Assembly (NCBI GenBank): GCA_036562755.1
Contig: DATCJN010000017.1
Location: 1 to 55,537 of the forward strand
DNA length: 55,537 bases
Direction: 5' to 3'
Source of the DNA: DUVY01 sp036562755
Lineage (GTDB): Bacteria; Bacillota; Clostridia; Christensenellales; DUVY01
Below are positions 42,638-49,727 of this stretch, in pieces (positions within the stretch are counted from its first letter, which is position 1; every line of letters begins with the position of its first letter). The notes below the pieces were generated by a model that saw nothing but the letters and a program-made list of their open reading frames with translations, was not told the DNA's origin and made no database searches. The position numbers and the translations under genes are program-made.

Positions 42638-43606
42638 TTGTTTTTAGATGTTTTGCTTATCATGGCATCTTTGGTAGCTTTATTGCTGCCGGGATTTTTT
42701 TTAAGAAAGGCTAAGGTATTGTCCGACGGCGCGGTAGAAGTATTGGTGACCGTTCTTATATATGTTTGCATGCCCATGCTAACGCTTAATTCTTTTTTGG
42801 GTCAAAGCGTTGCGCCTACTTTAAATACCGCCGTCTTAATGGGGCTGTCTTTTTTATTTTCATTGTTCGGGCATTTATTTATATTCTTTATCGCAAAATT
42901 AATCTTTTTCAAGTGGAAAAACAAAGAAAACGCGTCCGCCTATATGTTCGCTACGACCTTTTCTAACGGCGGCTACTTGGGAATACCTTTTGTTAGCATG
43001 TTATTTTCCGATTCCCAAGCTTTGTTATTCGCCGTTATGACAAATATGGCTTTTAACATGCTGATTTGGACTTTAGGGATTTATATTTTGACGGGAGACA
43101 AATCAGCGATAAGCTTAAAAAAAGCTTTTATTAATCCGTCAGTATTGCCGTTATTTATAGCATTGCCGCTGTATTTTATCCCTTCTATTAATATAATAAG
43201 CGGAACGCCTATAGCCAACGCTATCAAGCTCTTGGCCGATATGTCGGCGCCTTTATCTATGATAATAGTGGGAATAAGGCTTGCCGATATGGGAGTTTTG
43301 GAGGCGTTTAAGGGCGCGGGCAATTATTTGACTTGTTTGACCAGATTAATCGTGGCGCCCTGCGCGCTTTTGGCGGTCGCGATTGCCTTAAGACAAATAC
43401 CTTATATTAGTCAAATTGGAACATTATTTATGGCCGTTCCTTTAGTTCAATTGTCAATGCCGGCGGCGGCAACCCTTGTGGCTTTTGCCGAAAAAACCAA
43501 CCGCGCCAAAGCGGAAGCTACCCGCGTATTTTTAACCACGACTATTTTATCTATTTTGTCCATACCTTTAATTGTTTTAATCATTAAAGCGGCAGGATTG
43601 ATATAA
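42638..43606 (+). CDS. AEC (auxin efflux carrier) family transporter
   Basis: This 322-residue protein has about ten transmembrane segments in two groups of five, with AEC features FSNGGYLGIPFV (about 109-120) near the middle and MAVPLVQLSMPAAATLVAFAE (about 266-286). Bacterial AEC members export malate, citrate or amino acids; the substrate here is unknown. The likely start is TTG 42638, or ATG 42662. A perfect AAAGGAGGT (42592-42600) lies upstream but 37 nt away, and the codon at its normal distance (TTG 42608) is followed two codons later by a stop in the same frame. Confidence 0.82.
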   Translation: MFLDVLLIMASLVALLLPGFFLRKAKVLSDGAVEVLVTVLIYVCMPMLTLNSFLGQSVAPTLNTAVLMGLSFLFSLFGHLFIFFIAKLIFFKWKNKENASAYMFATTFSNGGYLGIPFVSMLFSDSQALLFAVMTNMAFNMLIWTLGIYILTGDKSAISLKKAFINPSVLPLFIALPLYFIPSINIISGTPIANAIKLLADMSAPLSMIIVGIRLADMGVLEAFKGAGNYLTCLTRLIVAPCALLAVAIALRQIPYISQIGTLFMAVPLVQLSMPAAATLVAFAEKTNRAKAEATRVFLTTTILSILSIPLIVLIIKAAGLI

Positions 43607-43700
43607 AACAAACAATTTTATTTATAATTTTAATTAATATTTAGCCTAAATCCTTAATAAATTAGAAATATTAAGACTTTATTAAAATTTGGTAATAATA

Positions 43701-43729
43701 TTGTTTTGTTTTTTCCTATATGCTATACT
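43701..43729 (+). promoter_or_regulatory. Promoter of the SPFH/zinc-ribbon pair
   Basis: -35 TTGTTT (43701-43706), 17-bp spacer, extended -10 TGCTATACT (43721-43729). Confidence 0.65.
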
Positions 43730-43763
43730 TTTATTGTGTTAAAAAAGGATTAGGAGAAAAAGA

Positions 43764-44843
43764 ATGGGATTTTTCAAAAATCAACTACTAAAAGTAATAG
43801 AATGGGCTGACGACTCTAACAACATAATGGCGTATAAATATCCTATGCCTCCTAAAACCCAAATAATGATGGGTTCTCAGCTTATCGTTAGAGAATCTCA
43901 AGTCGCTATCTTGGTTTCCAGCGGCAAGATAGCCGACGTGTTCGCGCCCGGTAGATATAAATTAGACACAGGCAACATGCCTATTTTGACTCAACTAAGA
44001 TCCTGGAAGTACGGATTTAACTCGCCTTTTGTTTGCGATGTTTATTTTATAAACACAAAGCAATTTATTAACCAAAAATGGGGCACGGGCAGCCCTGTAA
44101 TGATGCGCGATCAGGACTTCGGCGTAGTTCAATTTAGGGGCTACGGTATCTTCTCGTTTAAGGTATCCGATCCTGTAGTTTTCTTAAGAGAGCTTTTGGG
44201 CTCTAACGCGTTGTTTAAAACGGACGCGTTGATAGAACACCTAAAACGCAGCATCGTAAGCGGAATATCCGAAGCCGTCGCCGCCTCCAACATACCCGCG
44301 TTGGACTTGGCGATGAAATATAAAGCTATTGGCGACAAGGCCGAAGAAATAGTAAAAGAGAGCTTTAATAAATTGGGCATTTCTTTGGTCAATCTGGTGG
44401 TTGAAAACCTGTCTTTGACCGAAGAGAGCAAGAAGGCGCTAGAACAAAGAACCAGAATGAATATTTTGGGCAACGCTCAAGAATATACCCAATACGCCGC
44501 AGCCGACGCTATGAAAACTATTGCCGAAAACGCTCACAAGGGCAGCGGAATGAATATGGCGGGCGCTGCTATGCAAATGGGCGCAGGCTGGACCATCGGC
44601 AACACCTTTGGAGCGGCTATTTCGGGCGCGGGCGCAAACAGCGCGGGCGCTGTTCCGGTAGGAGCGGCCGGCCCTACTATGCCTTGCCCTCAATGCGGCG
44701 CGACCATTAACGCGAACGCTAAATTCTGCTCCGAATGCGGCGCAAAAATCGCGCCCGTTAATAACGGAAAGTTCTGTCCCTCTTGTGGCAAGCAAAACAA
44801 ACCCCAAGCTAAATTCTGCGCTGATTGTGGAACAAAGCTATAA
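43764..44843 (+). CDS. SPFH-domain protein with C-terminal zinc ribbons (YdjI type)
   Basis: The 359-residue protein begins MGFFKNQLLKVIEWADDS and has GSQLIVRESQVAILVSSGK (about 38-56), the start of the SPFH/band-7 domain of YdjI-type (virion core protein-like) proteins. The domain extends to about 230. A Gly/Ala-rich hydrophobic linker (about 255-300) leads to two short zinc ribbons, CPQCGATINANAKFCSECG and CPSCGKQNKPQAKFCADCG. In B. subtilis YdjI belongs to a membrane-stress operon with PspA (YdjF) and YdjG/H. Here the next gene is YdjG-like but no PspA is adjacent. AGGAG precedes the ATG. Confidence 0.85.
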   Translation: MGFFKNQLLKVIEWADDSNNIMAYKYPMPPKTQIMMGSQLIVRESQVAILVSSGKIADVFAPGRYKLDTGNMPILTQLRSWKYGFNSPFVCDVYFINTKQFINQKWGTGSPVMMRDQDFGVVQFRGYGIFSFKVSDPVVFLRELLGSNALFKTDALIEHLKRSIVSGISEAVAASNIPALDLAMKYKAIGDKAEEIVKESFNKLGISLVNLVVENLSLTEESKKALEQRTRMNILGNAQEYTQYAAADAMKTIAENAHKGSGMNMAGAAMQMGAGWTIGNTFGAAISGAGANSAGAVPVGAAGPTMPCPQCGATINANAKFCSECGAKIAPVNNGKFCPSCGKQNKPQAKFCADCGTKL

Positions 44844-44846
44844 GCG

Positions 44847-46037
44847 ATGAAAAAATATTCCAATTTAATTGACGATATTATAAAAGCTCGACAACAAGGC
44901 AACGCTTCGGAAGGAGCTGTAAAATACCAAGACCGGCCCCCTCAAAAGACATATGACACCTATGGGGGCGAGGTCAAGTTGGTGTTAGACGTCGAGCAAG
45001 ACAAGTGCCCTGCTTGCGGGGCGTCTTTGGTTTTTAACCCTAAAACCCAAAAATTATATTGCGATTATTGCCAAAACTCGTTTGAAATAGCTTCTAAAAA
45101 AAGCAACGAGATAGTCTTAGATTTTAATCTGGATAAATATAAAAAATGGAACGATGAGACCAAGGTCAGCTACTGCGACAGCTGCGGCGCGGAATTTGTT
45201 TTTGACAAGGACGAATTCTCAAAAAACTGTCCTTTTTGCGACTCGCCCAGCGTAACCAGAGTAGAAGACTTAGAAGGCATAAGGCCCAATGCCGTAGTGC
45301 CTTTTAAAATTACCCAATCCCAAGCCAAAGAACGTTATCAAAAATGGATAAAGAGCCGAATTTTTGCGCCTTCGGCTTTTAGAAAACAGCACGCCGTAGA
45401 ATCTTTTAAAGGCGTATATTCGCCCAGTTGGACTTTTGATACCAAGACCTTTTCGACTTATGTGGGCGTAGTCGGCGATTATTATTATGTTACGACAGGC
45501 GTGGGCAAACATCGCCGCGTCGAGCGCAGAATTAGATATAGAAACGTCAACGGCACCTACGATGCGATTTTTGACGATATAAACATCAATTCAAGCCGAA
45601 AGATAGACGATAGAGATTTTAACAAATTAAAGCCCTTTAACACAAACGACAGCGTAGAATATAAGCGTCAATATTTGGCGGGCTATACCGCAGAACACTA
45701 TAAAAAATCCCTAAAGCAAGGCTGGTCGGAAGCGCTGAATGTCATAAATGAAAAAATAAGATCAAGCATAATAGCTTCTTTGCATTGCGATGTTGTCCGT
45801 CACATCAATATATCAACCCAATATCGCGATAAGACCTTTAAATATGTGTTATTGCCCATTTATATAGCCAACCATTTTTATAAGCAAAAGCAATATTACA
45901 CATACATAAACGGCAGCACAGGCAAGACTGTAGGCAAGGCGCCCGTATCAGCTCCCAAGGTAGTAAGCTTTATTTTGGGCGTTTTGGGCGGAATAGCTTT
46001 GATAGCGTTTTTATTGAACTTTTTGCAGATAATATAA
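44847..46037 (+). CDS. Membrane protein with TFIIB-type zinc ribbons (YdjG-like)
   Basis: The 396-residue protein has two Cys4 ribbons: CPACGASLVFNPKTQKLYCDYC (about 52-73) and CDSCGAEFVFDKDEFSKNCPFC (about 110-131). A central domain of about 220 residues with many aromatic and basic residues (PFKITQSQAKERYQKWI onward) comes next. One transmembrane helix lies at the very C-terminus (about 372-394), so it should be tail-anchored with the ribbons in the cytoplasm. It begins 3 bp after the SPFH gene, without its own Shine-Dalgarno, so it is probably translationally coupled. YdjG/YdjH of Bacillus recruit PspA and YdjI to the membrane; a similar scaffold role is inferred. Confidence 0.78.
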   Translation: MKKYSNLIDDIIKARQQGNASEGAVKYQDRPPQKTYDTYGGEVKLVLDVEQDKCPACGASLVFNPKTQKLYCDYCQNSFEIASKKSNEIVLDFNLDKYKKWNDETKVSYCDSCGAEFVFDKDEFSKNCPFCDSPSVTRVEDLEGIRPNAVVPFKITQSQAKERYQKWIKSRIFAPSAFRKQHAVESFKGVYSPSWTFDTKTFSTYVGVVGDYYYVTTGVGKHRRVERRIRYRNVNGTYDAIFDDININSSRKIDDRDFNKLKPFNTNDSVEYKRQYLAGYTAEHYKKSLKQGWSEALNVINEKIRSSIIASLHCDVVRHINISTQYRDKTFKYVLLPIYIANHFYKQKQYYTYINGSTGKTVGKAPVSAPKVVSFILGVLGGIALIAFLLNFLQII

Positions 46038-46076
46038 AATGCGCGTAACTTCTACACAAAAGCCGTTTTATTTTTC

Positions 46077-46104
46077 TTTACAATTCTTAATTTCGTGTTA
46101 TAAT
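46077..46104 (+). promoter_or_regulatory. Promoter of the DUF1858 gene
   Basis: -35 TTTACA (46077-46082), 16-bp spacer, extended -10 TGTTATAAT (46096-46104). Confidence 0.65.
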
Positions 46105-46133
46105 TTAGTAAATTTTAAAAAAAGGAGATACTT

Positions 46134-46352
46134 ATGACCATAACTAAGGATATGACCATATATGAAGTGCTAAAAATAGACAGCGGAGTAGCGCCTATTT
46201 TTTACGGCTTCGGAATGCACTGCCTGGGCTGCCCTATTTCCAGCGGCGAAACTTTGGAGCAGGCTTGCGCCGCCCACGGAATAGATGTGGACTTGCTGGT
46301 GGAAGAGCTAAACAACTACTTTGAAGATAAAGAACTTGAAGACGAAGAATAA
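46134..46352 (+). CDS. DUF1858 (hybrid-cluster-associated disulfide) protein
   Basis: The 72-residue protein matches the DUF1858 pattern: ITKDMTIYEVLKID at the start, then FYGFGMHCLGCPISSGETLEQAC (about 24-46) with a CxxC that may be redox-active or bind metal. An acidic tail closes it. The family is common in anaerobes and is often found near or fused to hybrid cluster or sulfur-transfer proteins, but its own role is unsettled. AAAGGAG lies 7 nt before the ATG; a dedicated promoter and terminator make it monocistronic. Confidence 0.85.
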   Translation: MTITKDMTIYEVLKIDSGVAPIFYGFGMHCLGCPISSGETLEQACAAHGIDVDLLVEELNNYFEDKELEDEE

Positions 46353-46360
46353 ATATGTAA

Positions 46361-46386
46361 GGCCCGAATAAAATCGGGCCTTTTTT
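46361..46386 (+). terminator. Terminator of the DUF1858 gene
   Basis: GGCCCGA (46361-46367) / TCGGGCC (46374-46380) followed by T6. Confidence 0.88.
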
Positions 46387-46391
46387 AGTGC

Positions 46392-46706
46392 TTATCTAAA
46401 GAAACGGCAAAAATTAAAACAGCAGCATTTGTTTTGGCAGCAATCGTGTTTGTGTTCTCTTTCGCATTTGCAGCACTTGTTGTCGTGCTTGTCATAATCT
46501 TCTTTCTTATTTTGGCACCAGCACTCTAATTTTTCAGGTTTAGGAGGGCAAGGTTTGGGAGGGCAGGGTTTAGGCTTGCAAGGGTCGTATTTTTCATAAC
46601 CATAGCCGTCTTTTAAATCTGCTCCGCCATAGCCGTCATAACCTTTGCCGTCATATTTATCATAGCCGTCATAGCCTTTGAAATCATATCCGTAATCGCA
46701 ACTCAT
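46392..46706 (-). CDS. Gly/Tyr/Cys-rich small protein, probable spore-coat type
   Basis: The 104-residue product has three zones. First is a Gly-Tyr-Asp zone with repeated GYDGY/GYDKY units (about 5-40). Next is a CxPKPCPPKPCPPKP stretch (about 43-57). Last is a Cys/His/Lys zone (about 60-104) with CC and CCC clusters. No signal peptide or membrane segment is visible. GY-rich and Cys-rich tracts of this kind are typical of cross-linked spore coat or exosporium proteins, which is inference from composition. AAGGAG lies 7 nt before the ATG. CATATTTTTG and CATAAATAC upstream on the coding strand could be mother-cell sigma -10 elements. Confidence 0.55.
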   Translation of the reverse strand: MSCDYGYDFKGYDGYDKYDGKGYDGYGGADLKDGYGYEKYDPCKPKPCPPKPCPPKPEKLECWCQNKKEDYDKHDNKCCKCEREHKHDCCQNKCCCFNFCRFFR

Positions 46707-46763
46707 ATTTTTCTCCTTTTTTAGTAGTATTTATGTAGCAAAAATATGAGTTGGTTTATGTAA

Positions 46764-47222
46764 TCAGGTTTCGTCGGGGTCTTGAGCGGTTTGGAATGTA
46801 TTCGAGTTGTTCAATAGGTCGGTATATGTATTTATTATTGGCTGCTGGTTAAAATTTGTGTTTTGAGTGTTGACGAGCGGTTGTTGGTTTATGGCGTTAG
46901 TGCCTAATACTCTTGCGGGGAATAACAAATCCGCTTCGCAGCAACAGCACGAATTGAGCGTTATGTAAAAATCCTCGGTAGAGGGCGATAAAAACGAAGG
47001 GACGCATTCGCATCTGCATAGATAATCCCCGTCAGGCAGGTTAAACACCGCCGTTCCAAAAACATCCGTCCGCCTGTAAATTACCCGTCCGCTGTTGCAA
47101 AACGTACAAGACACTATCGCGCCCCTTACGGGGACATTGGTGCTGGAGATAAATACATAGCACCTTACTTGGTTTCGCCTTGAGCTTCTTCTTTGCGGGC
47201 AACAATAAGGGCATTTTCTCAT
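46764..47222 (-). CDS. Cys-rich protein with a transthyretin/Cna-B-like domain, probable spore-surface protein
   Basis: The 152-residue product opens with MRKCPYCCPQRRSSRRNQ, then a region (about 20-90) of beta-sandwich pattern. It has VPVRGAIVSCTFC near the start and RTDVFGTAVFNLPDGDYLCRCEC later, the G-x-x-x-F-x-L-P-x-G-x-Y logic of Cna-B/carboxypeptidase-regulatory-like folds. CCCC follows and an Asn/Gln/Thr-rich low-complexity tail ends it. There is no export signal. It shares the lone-sandwich and many-cysteines plan with the gene at 10655-10966. The Shine-Dalgarno is weak (GGA); CATAATAAT about 17 nt upstream resembles a sporulation sigma -10. Confidence 0.5.
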   Translation of the reverse strand: MRKCPYCCPQRRSSRRNQVRCYVFISSTNVPVRGAIVSCTFCNSGRVIYRRTDVFGTAVFNLPDGDYLCRCECVPSFLSPSTEDFYITLNSCCCCEADLLFPARVLGTNAINQQPLVNTQNTNFNQQPIINTYTDLLNNSNTFQTAQDPDET

Positions 47223-47320
47223 ATTCCATTATTATGCAGATAAAGCCGTTTGTGTGTTTGATTTTTTGCTCAAAAATATTTATAATTAATAAGACTAAAC
47301 GCCTAATATAAAAAAATTTC

Positions 47321-47378
47321 TTGACATAGCTTTATGTATGTGCTAAAGTATATAAAGCACCCTTGGGGTGTTATTTTT
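47321..47378 (+). promoter_or_regulatory. Promoter of rpmG-secE-nusG-rplKAJL and 5'-terminal hairpin
   Basis: -35 TTGACA (47321-47326), 17-bp spacer, extended -10 TGCTAAAGT (47341-47349). The transcript should start near 47356, where a 6-bp hairpin, GCACCC-TTG-GGGTGT (47357-47371), begins, followed by TATTTTT. At the very 5' end it is more likely an mRNA stabiliser than a terminator. Confidence 0.65.
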
Positions 47379-47425
47379 AACATTGGGCAAATTAGCAAAA
47401 ATTTTAATAAAAGAGTAGGACAATC

Positions 47426-47575
47426 ATGCAGGACAAAATAACTTTAGCTTGTACCGAATGCAAGCAACGCAATTACGACACATTTAAAAACAAGAAGAAC
47501 AACCCTAATCGTATCGAACTGAAAAAATATTGCAGATTTTGCCGTAAGCATACCCTGCATAGAGAAACAAAATAA
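47426..47575 (+). CDS. rpmG: 50S ribosomal protein L33 (zinc-binding form)
   Basis: A 49-codon gene with ATG at 47426 and AGGA 7 nt before it; the product starts MQDKITLACTECKQRNY. It is L33 of the C+ type, with CTEC and CRFC holding zinc, and ends in the typical HTLHRETK. L33 sits near the E site of the large subunit. Its position directly upstream of secE (14-bp gap) is the usual order in Firmicutes. Confidence 0.96.
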   Translation: MQDKITLACTECKQRNYDTFKNKKNNPNRIELKKYCRFCRKHTLHRETK

Positions 47576-47589
47576 TTAAGGGGATAATA

Positions 47590-47790
47590 ATGGCAGACGA
47601 AAAGAAAAAGGGCAGATGGTTTAAAGAATTAGGCAGCGAGCTCAAAAAAGTTATTTGGGCTAAACCCGCCGCTACAATTAAACAAACCGGCGTAGTTTTT
47701 GCTGTGGTTGGATTCTTTATTGTAGCTGTCTATCTTATCGACAAAGGCCTGTCGCTGCTTTATAGTTTATTGTTACGCAACTTGGTATAA
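47590..47790 (+). CDS. secE: Preprotein translocase subunit SecE
   Basis: The 66-residue single-span SecE has the conserved amphipathic segment RWFKELGSELKKVIWAKPA (about 9-27) and one transmembrane helix (about 33-58). It clamps the SecY channel. AAGGGG lies 7 nt before the ATG, and nusG starts 3 bp after the stop. Confidence 0.95.
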   Translation: MADEKKKGRWFKELGSELKKVIWAKPAATIKQTGVVFAVVGFFIVAVYLIDKGLSLLYSLLLRNLV

Positions 47791-47793
47791 GAT

Positions 47794-48330
47794 ATGAAAG
47801 AAGATATCATCCAAATGGAGCCTAAGTGGTATATCGTTTACACATATACCGGCTATGAAAACATAGTTAAAGACAGCTTGGAGAAGTTGATTGAGAAAAA
47901 CAACCTCCAAGACCGTATATTAGATATCCAAATACCGATGGAAGATGTCATAGAAGAAAAAAACGGCAAGCGCAAAATTGTTTCCAGAAAAAAATTCCCC
48001 TGCTATGTAATGCTCAAAATGCGCTATACCAACGACATGTGGCATCTTATAACCGGAACGCGCGGCGTTATCAGCTTTGTAGGCCCTCAAGGCAGACCTA
48101 TGCCGTTAAGCGACGAAGAAATCCGCCGTATGCGTTTGGAAAAGGTTACTATTAACGTTGACTTTAAAGTAGGCGACAAGATAAAGATTGTTGAAGGCCC
48201 TTTGGCGGACTTTATCGGCGATATAGTGGAAATCGACTTAAACAACTCCAAATGCAGAGTTAATGTCAATATGTTTGAGCGTATCACGCCGGTAGAATTG
48301 GATATAAGCCAAATCGCCAAACTGGATTAG
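47794..48330 (+). CDS. nusG: Transcription termination/antitermination protein NusG
   Basis: The 178-residue NusG has an NGN domain (PKWYIVYTYTGYENIVKDSL..., about 9-110) with the RNA-polymerase-facing RGVISFVGPQGRPMPLS segment, and a KOW domain (VGDKIKIVEGPLADFIGDI, about 126-144). The start at 47794 lies 3 bp after secE, without a Shine-Dalgarno. The ATG at 47815 (MEPKWY) would also give a typical NusG and cannot be excluded. NusG binds RpoB/C and couples transcription to Rho, S10 or pausing. Confidence 0.96.
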   Translation: MKEDIIQMEPKWYIVYTYTGYENIVKDSLEKLIEKNNLQDRILDIQIPMEDVIEEKNGKRKIVSRKKFPCYVMLKMRYTNDMWHLITGTRGVISFVGPQGRPMPLSDEEIRRMRLEKVTINVDFKVGDKIKIVEGPLADFIGDIVEIDLNNSKCRVNVNMFERITPVELDISQIAKLD

Positions 48331-48425
48331 CAAGATATATATTTTTTAATGGGAGGCTAATGTAATTAGCCGTTAGCACCACGATTAAAAAATATATATA
48401 AATATATATTTTTTAAGGAGTTATT
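48331..48425 (+). promoter_or_regulatory. nusG-rplK leader with two mutually exclusive helices (probable L1-type r-protein leader)
   Basis: Three AT-rich arms are present. Arm 1 is at 48335-48350 (ATATATA, T6, AAT), arm 2 is its exact complement at 48384-48399, and arm 3 at 48402-48416 repeats arm 1. Arm 2 can pair with arm 1 over 16 bp, or with arm 3, whose end runs into the rplK AAGGAG (48415-48420). Between arms 1 and 2 lies GGGAGGCTAATGTAATTAGCC, with a 7-bp hairpin GGCTAAT-GTA-ATTAGCC, then GTTAGCACCAC. It also contains a start-stop pair (ATG TAA) 3 nt after GGGAGG. The position fits the autogenous L1 site known upstream of rplK-rplA; the switch itself is inferred. Confidence 0.6.
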
Positions 48426-48851
48426 ATGGCAAAGAAAGTCACAGCTGTTGTAAAGCTTCAGTTGCCGGCCGGAAAAGCCACGCCCGGACCTCCTGTAGGT
48501 TCCTCGCTAGGCCCGCACGGCATTAACATTCCCGCGTTTACCAAGGAATTTAACGAAAAAACGGCCAACCAGGCAGGAATGATTATTCCTGTTGTTATTA
48601 CTATTTATGCCGACCGTTCGTTTACGTTCATTATCAAAACGCCTCCTGTCGCTGTTTTGATAAAGAAATACGCGAAAATCGAAAGCGGCTCCGCCGTTCC
48701 TAACCGCGATAAAGTCGCAAAACTGACCAAAGAACAAGTTATCGAAATCGCCAAGCAAAAAATGCCCGACCTTAACGCAGGTTCGCTTGAAGCGGCCGTC
48801 AGCATGGTAAAAGGCACCGCAAGAAGCATGGGCGTTACGGTGGAGGAATAA
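48426..48851 (+). CDS. rplK: 50S ribosomal protein L11
   Basis: The 141-residue L11 begins with the conserved KLQLPAGKATPGPPVGSSLGPHG. Its C-terminal domain carries the rRNA-binding GTARSMGV motif near the end. L11 forms the GTPase-associated centre with L10/L12 and is needed for RelA-type stringent response. AAGGAG lies 5 nt before the ATG, next to arm 3 of the upstream switch-like leader. Confidence 0.98.
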   Translation: MAKKVTAVVKLQLPAGKATPGPPVGSSLGPHGINIPAFTKEFNEKTANQAGMIIPVVITIYADRSFTFIIKTPPVAVLIKKYAKIESGSAVPNRDKVAKLTKEQVIEIAKQKMPDLNAGSLEAAVSMVKGTARSMGVTVEE

Positions 48852-48861
48852 GGAGGGCATT

Positions 48862-49548
48862 ATGAAAAGAGGCAAGAGATATTTACAAAGCGCTAAAATC
48901 ATAGACAAGTCCAAAGCTTACGATATCCAAGAAGGCTTTGAGACCATGCTCCAAACCGCGACCGCTAAATTTGACGAATCAGTCGAATTGCACGTAAAGC
49001 TTGGCGTTGACCCCAAACAAGCGGATCAACAAGTTCGCGGTATCACCAGCCTTCCCAACGGCACAGGCAGAAAGGTCAGAATTTTGGTAATAACCAAGGG
49101 CGATAAAGCCGTCGAGGCTGAAAAAGCCGGCGCCGATTACGTAGGCGCGGAAGAAATGATAGCCAAAATCCAAGGCGGATGGCTTGATTTTGACGTGTGT
49201 ATAGCTACTCCCGATATGATGGGTCAAATGGGCCGCGTAGCTAAGATATTAGGTCCTAAAGGCTTGATGCCTAACCCTAAATCCGGCACGGTTACCCAAG
49301 ACATTGAAAGAGTAGTTAAGGACACCAAACTAGGCCGCATGGTAGAATACCGCATAGACAAAACGGCTAATATCCACTGCATTATAGGCAAAAAGTCCTT
49401 TGGCGCGCAAAAGCTTATCGAAAACTTTAACACCCTTATGGACGCTATCGTAAAAGCTAAGCCCGCCGCAGCTAAAGGAACTTATATTAAGTCCGTTTAT
49501 GTCGCGTCTACTATGGGACCCGGCGTAAAGCTAAATTATAGAGTATAG
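48862..49548 (+). CDS. rplA: 50S ribosomal protein L1
   Basis: The 228-residue L1 has KRGKRYLQSAKIIDKSKAY at the start, the signature LGPKGLMPNPKSGTVT (about 131-146) and the ending STMGPGVKLNYRV. L1 binds the L1 stalk of 23S rRNA, and in many bacteria binds the rplK-rplA leader as a translational repressor. GGAGG precedes the ATG, and rplK ends 10 bp before. Confidence 0.98.
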   Translation: MKRGKRYLQSAKIIDKSKAYDIQEGFETMLQTATAKFDESVELHVKLGVDPKQADQQVRGITSLPNGTGRKVRILVITKGDKAVEAEKAGADYVGAEEMIAKIQGGWLDFDVCIATPDMMGQMGRVAKILGPKGLMPNPKSGTVTQDIERVVKDTKLGRMVEYRIDKTANIHCIIGKKSFGAQKLIENFNTLMDAIVKAKPAAAKGTYIKSVYVASTMGPGVKLNYRV

Positions 49549-49727
49549 TTTAACAATTGAATAAAAAACAGCTTTAGTCTAAAGACAGCAAGTGAAGTTT
49601 TCTTAAATCTGTTTTCAGGGCTTGCCGAGGGCGATAAAGCTTAGTTAAAGGATTATTATGACCTCAACTAACAGCTCTTTCGCTTTTGGCAAAGAGCTGT
49701 TTTTGATTAATAAAAAGGAGGTAAATA
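49549..49727 (+). promoter_or_regulatory. L10-type leader of rplJL with intrinsic terminator
   Basis: A 179-nt gap before rplJ contains AAGTGAAGTTTTC, CTTGCCGAGGG and AAAGGATTATT in the order expected of the Firmicute L10(L12)4-binding leader. It ends with a terminator hairpin, AACAGCTCTTT (49670-49680) / AAAGAGCTGTT (49691-49701) plus T-run to 49704. An upstream stretch AAAAACAGCT (49564-49573) can pair with the 3' arm (49695-49704) and so compete with the terminator. A small frame with AAAGGA and ATG 49658 runs through the hairpin for 51 codons into rplJ, in another frame. Confidence 0.65.

Noticed and set aside
46392..46706. GYD and CPPKP repeats considered as a tandem-repeat array or adhesin
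   Set aside because: The repeats are within one short coding frame with a good Shine-Dalgarno and no export signal; a Cys-rich structural protein is the simpler reading.
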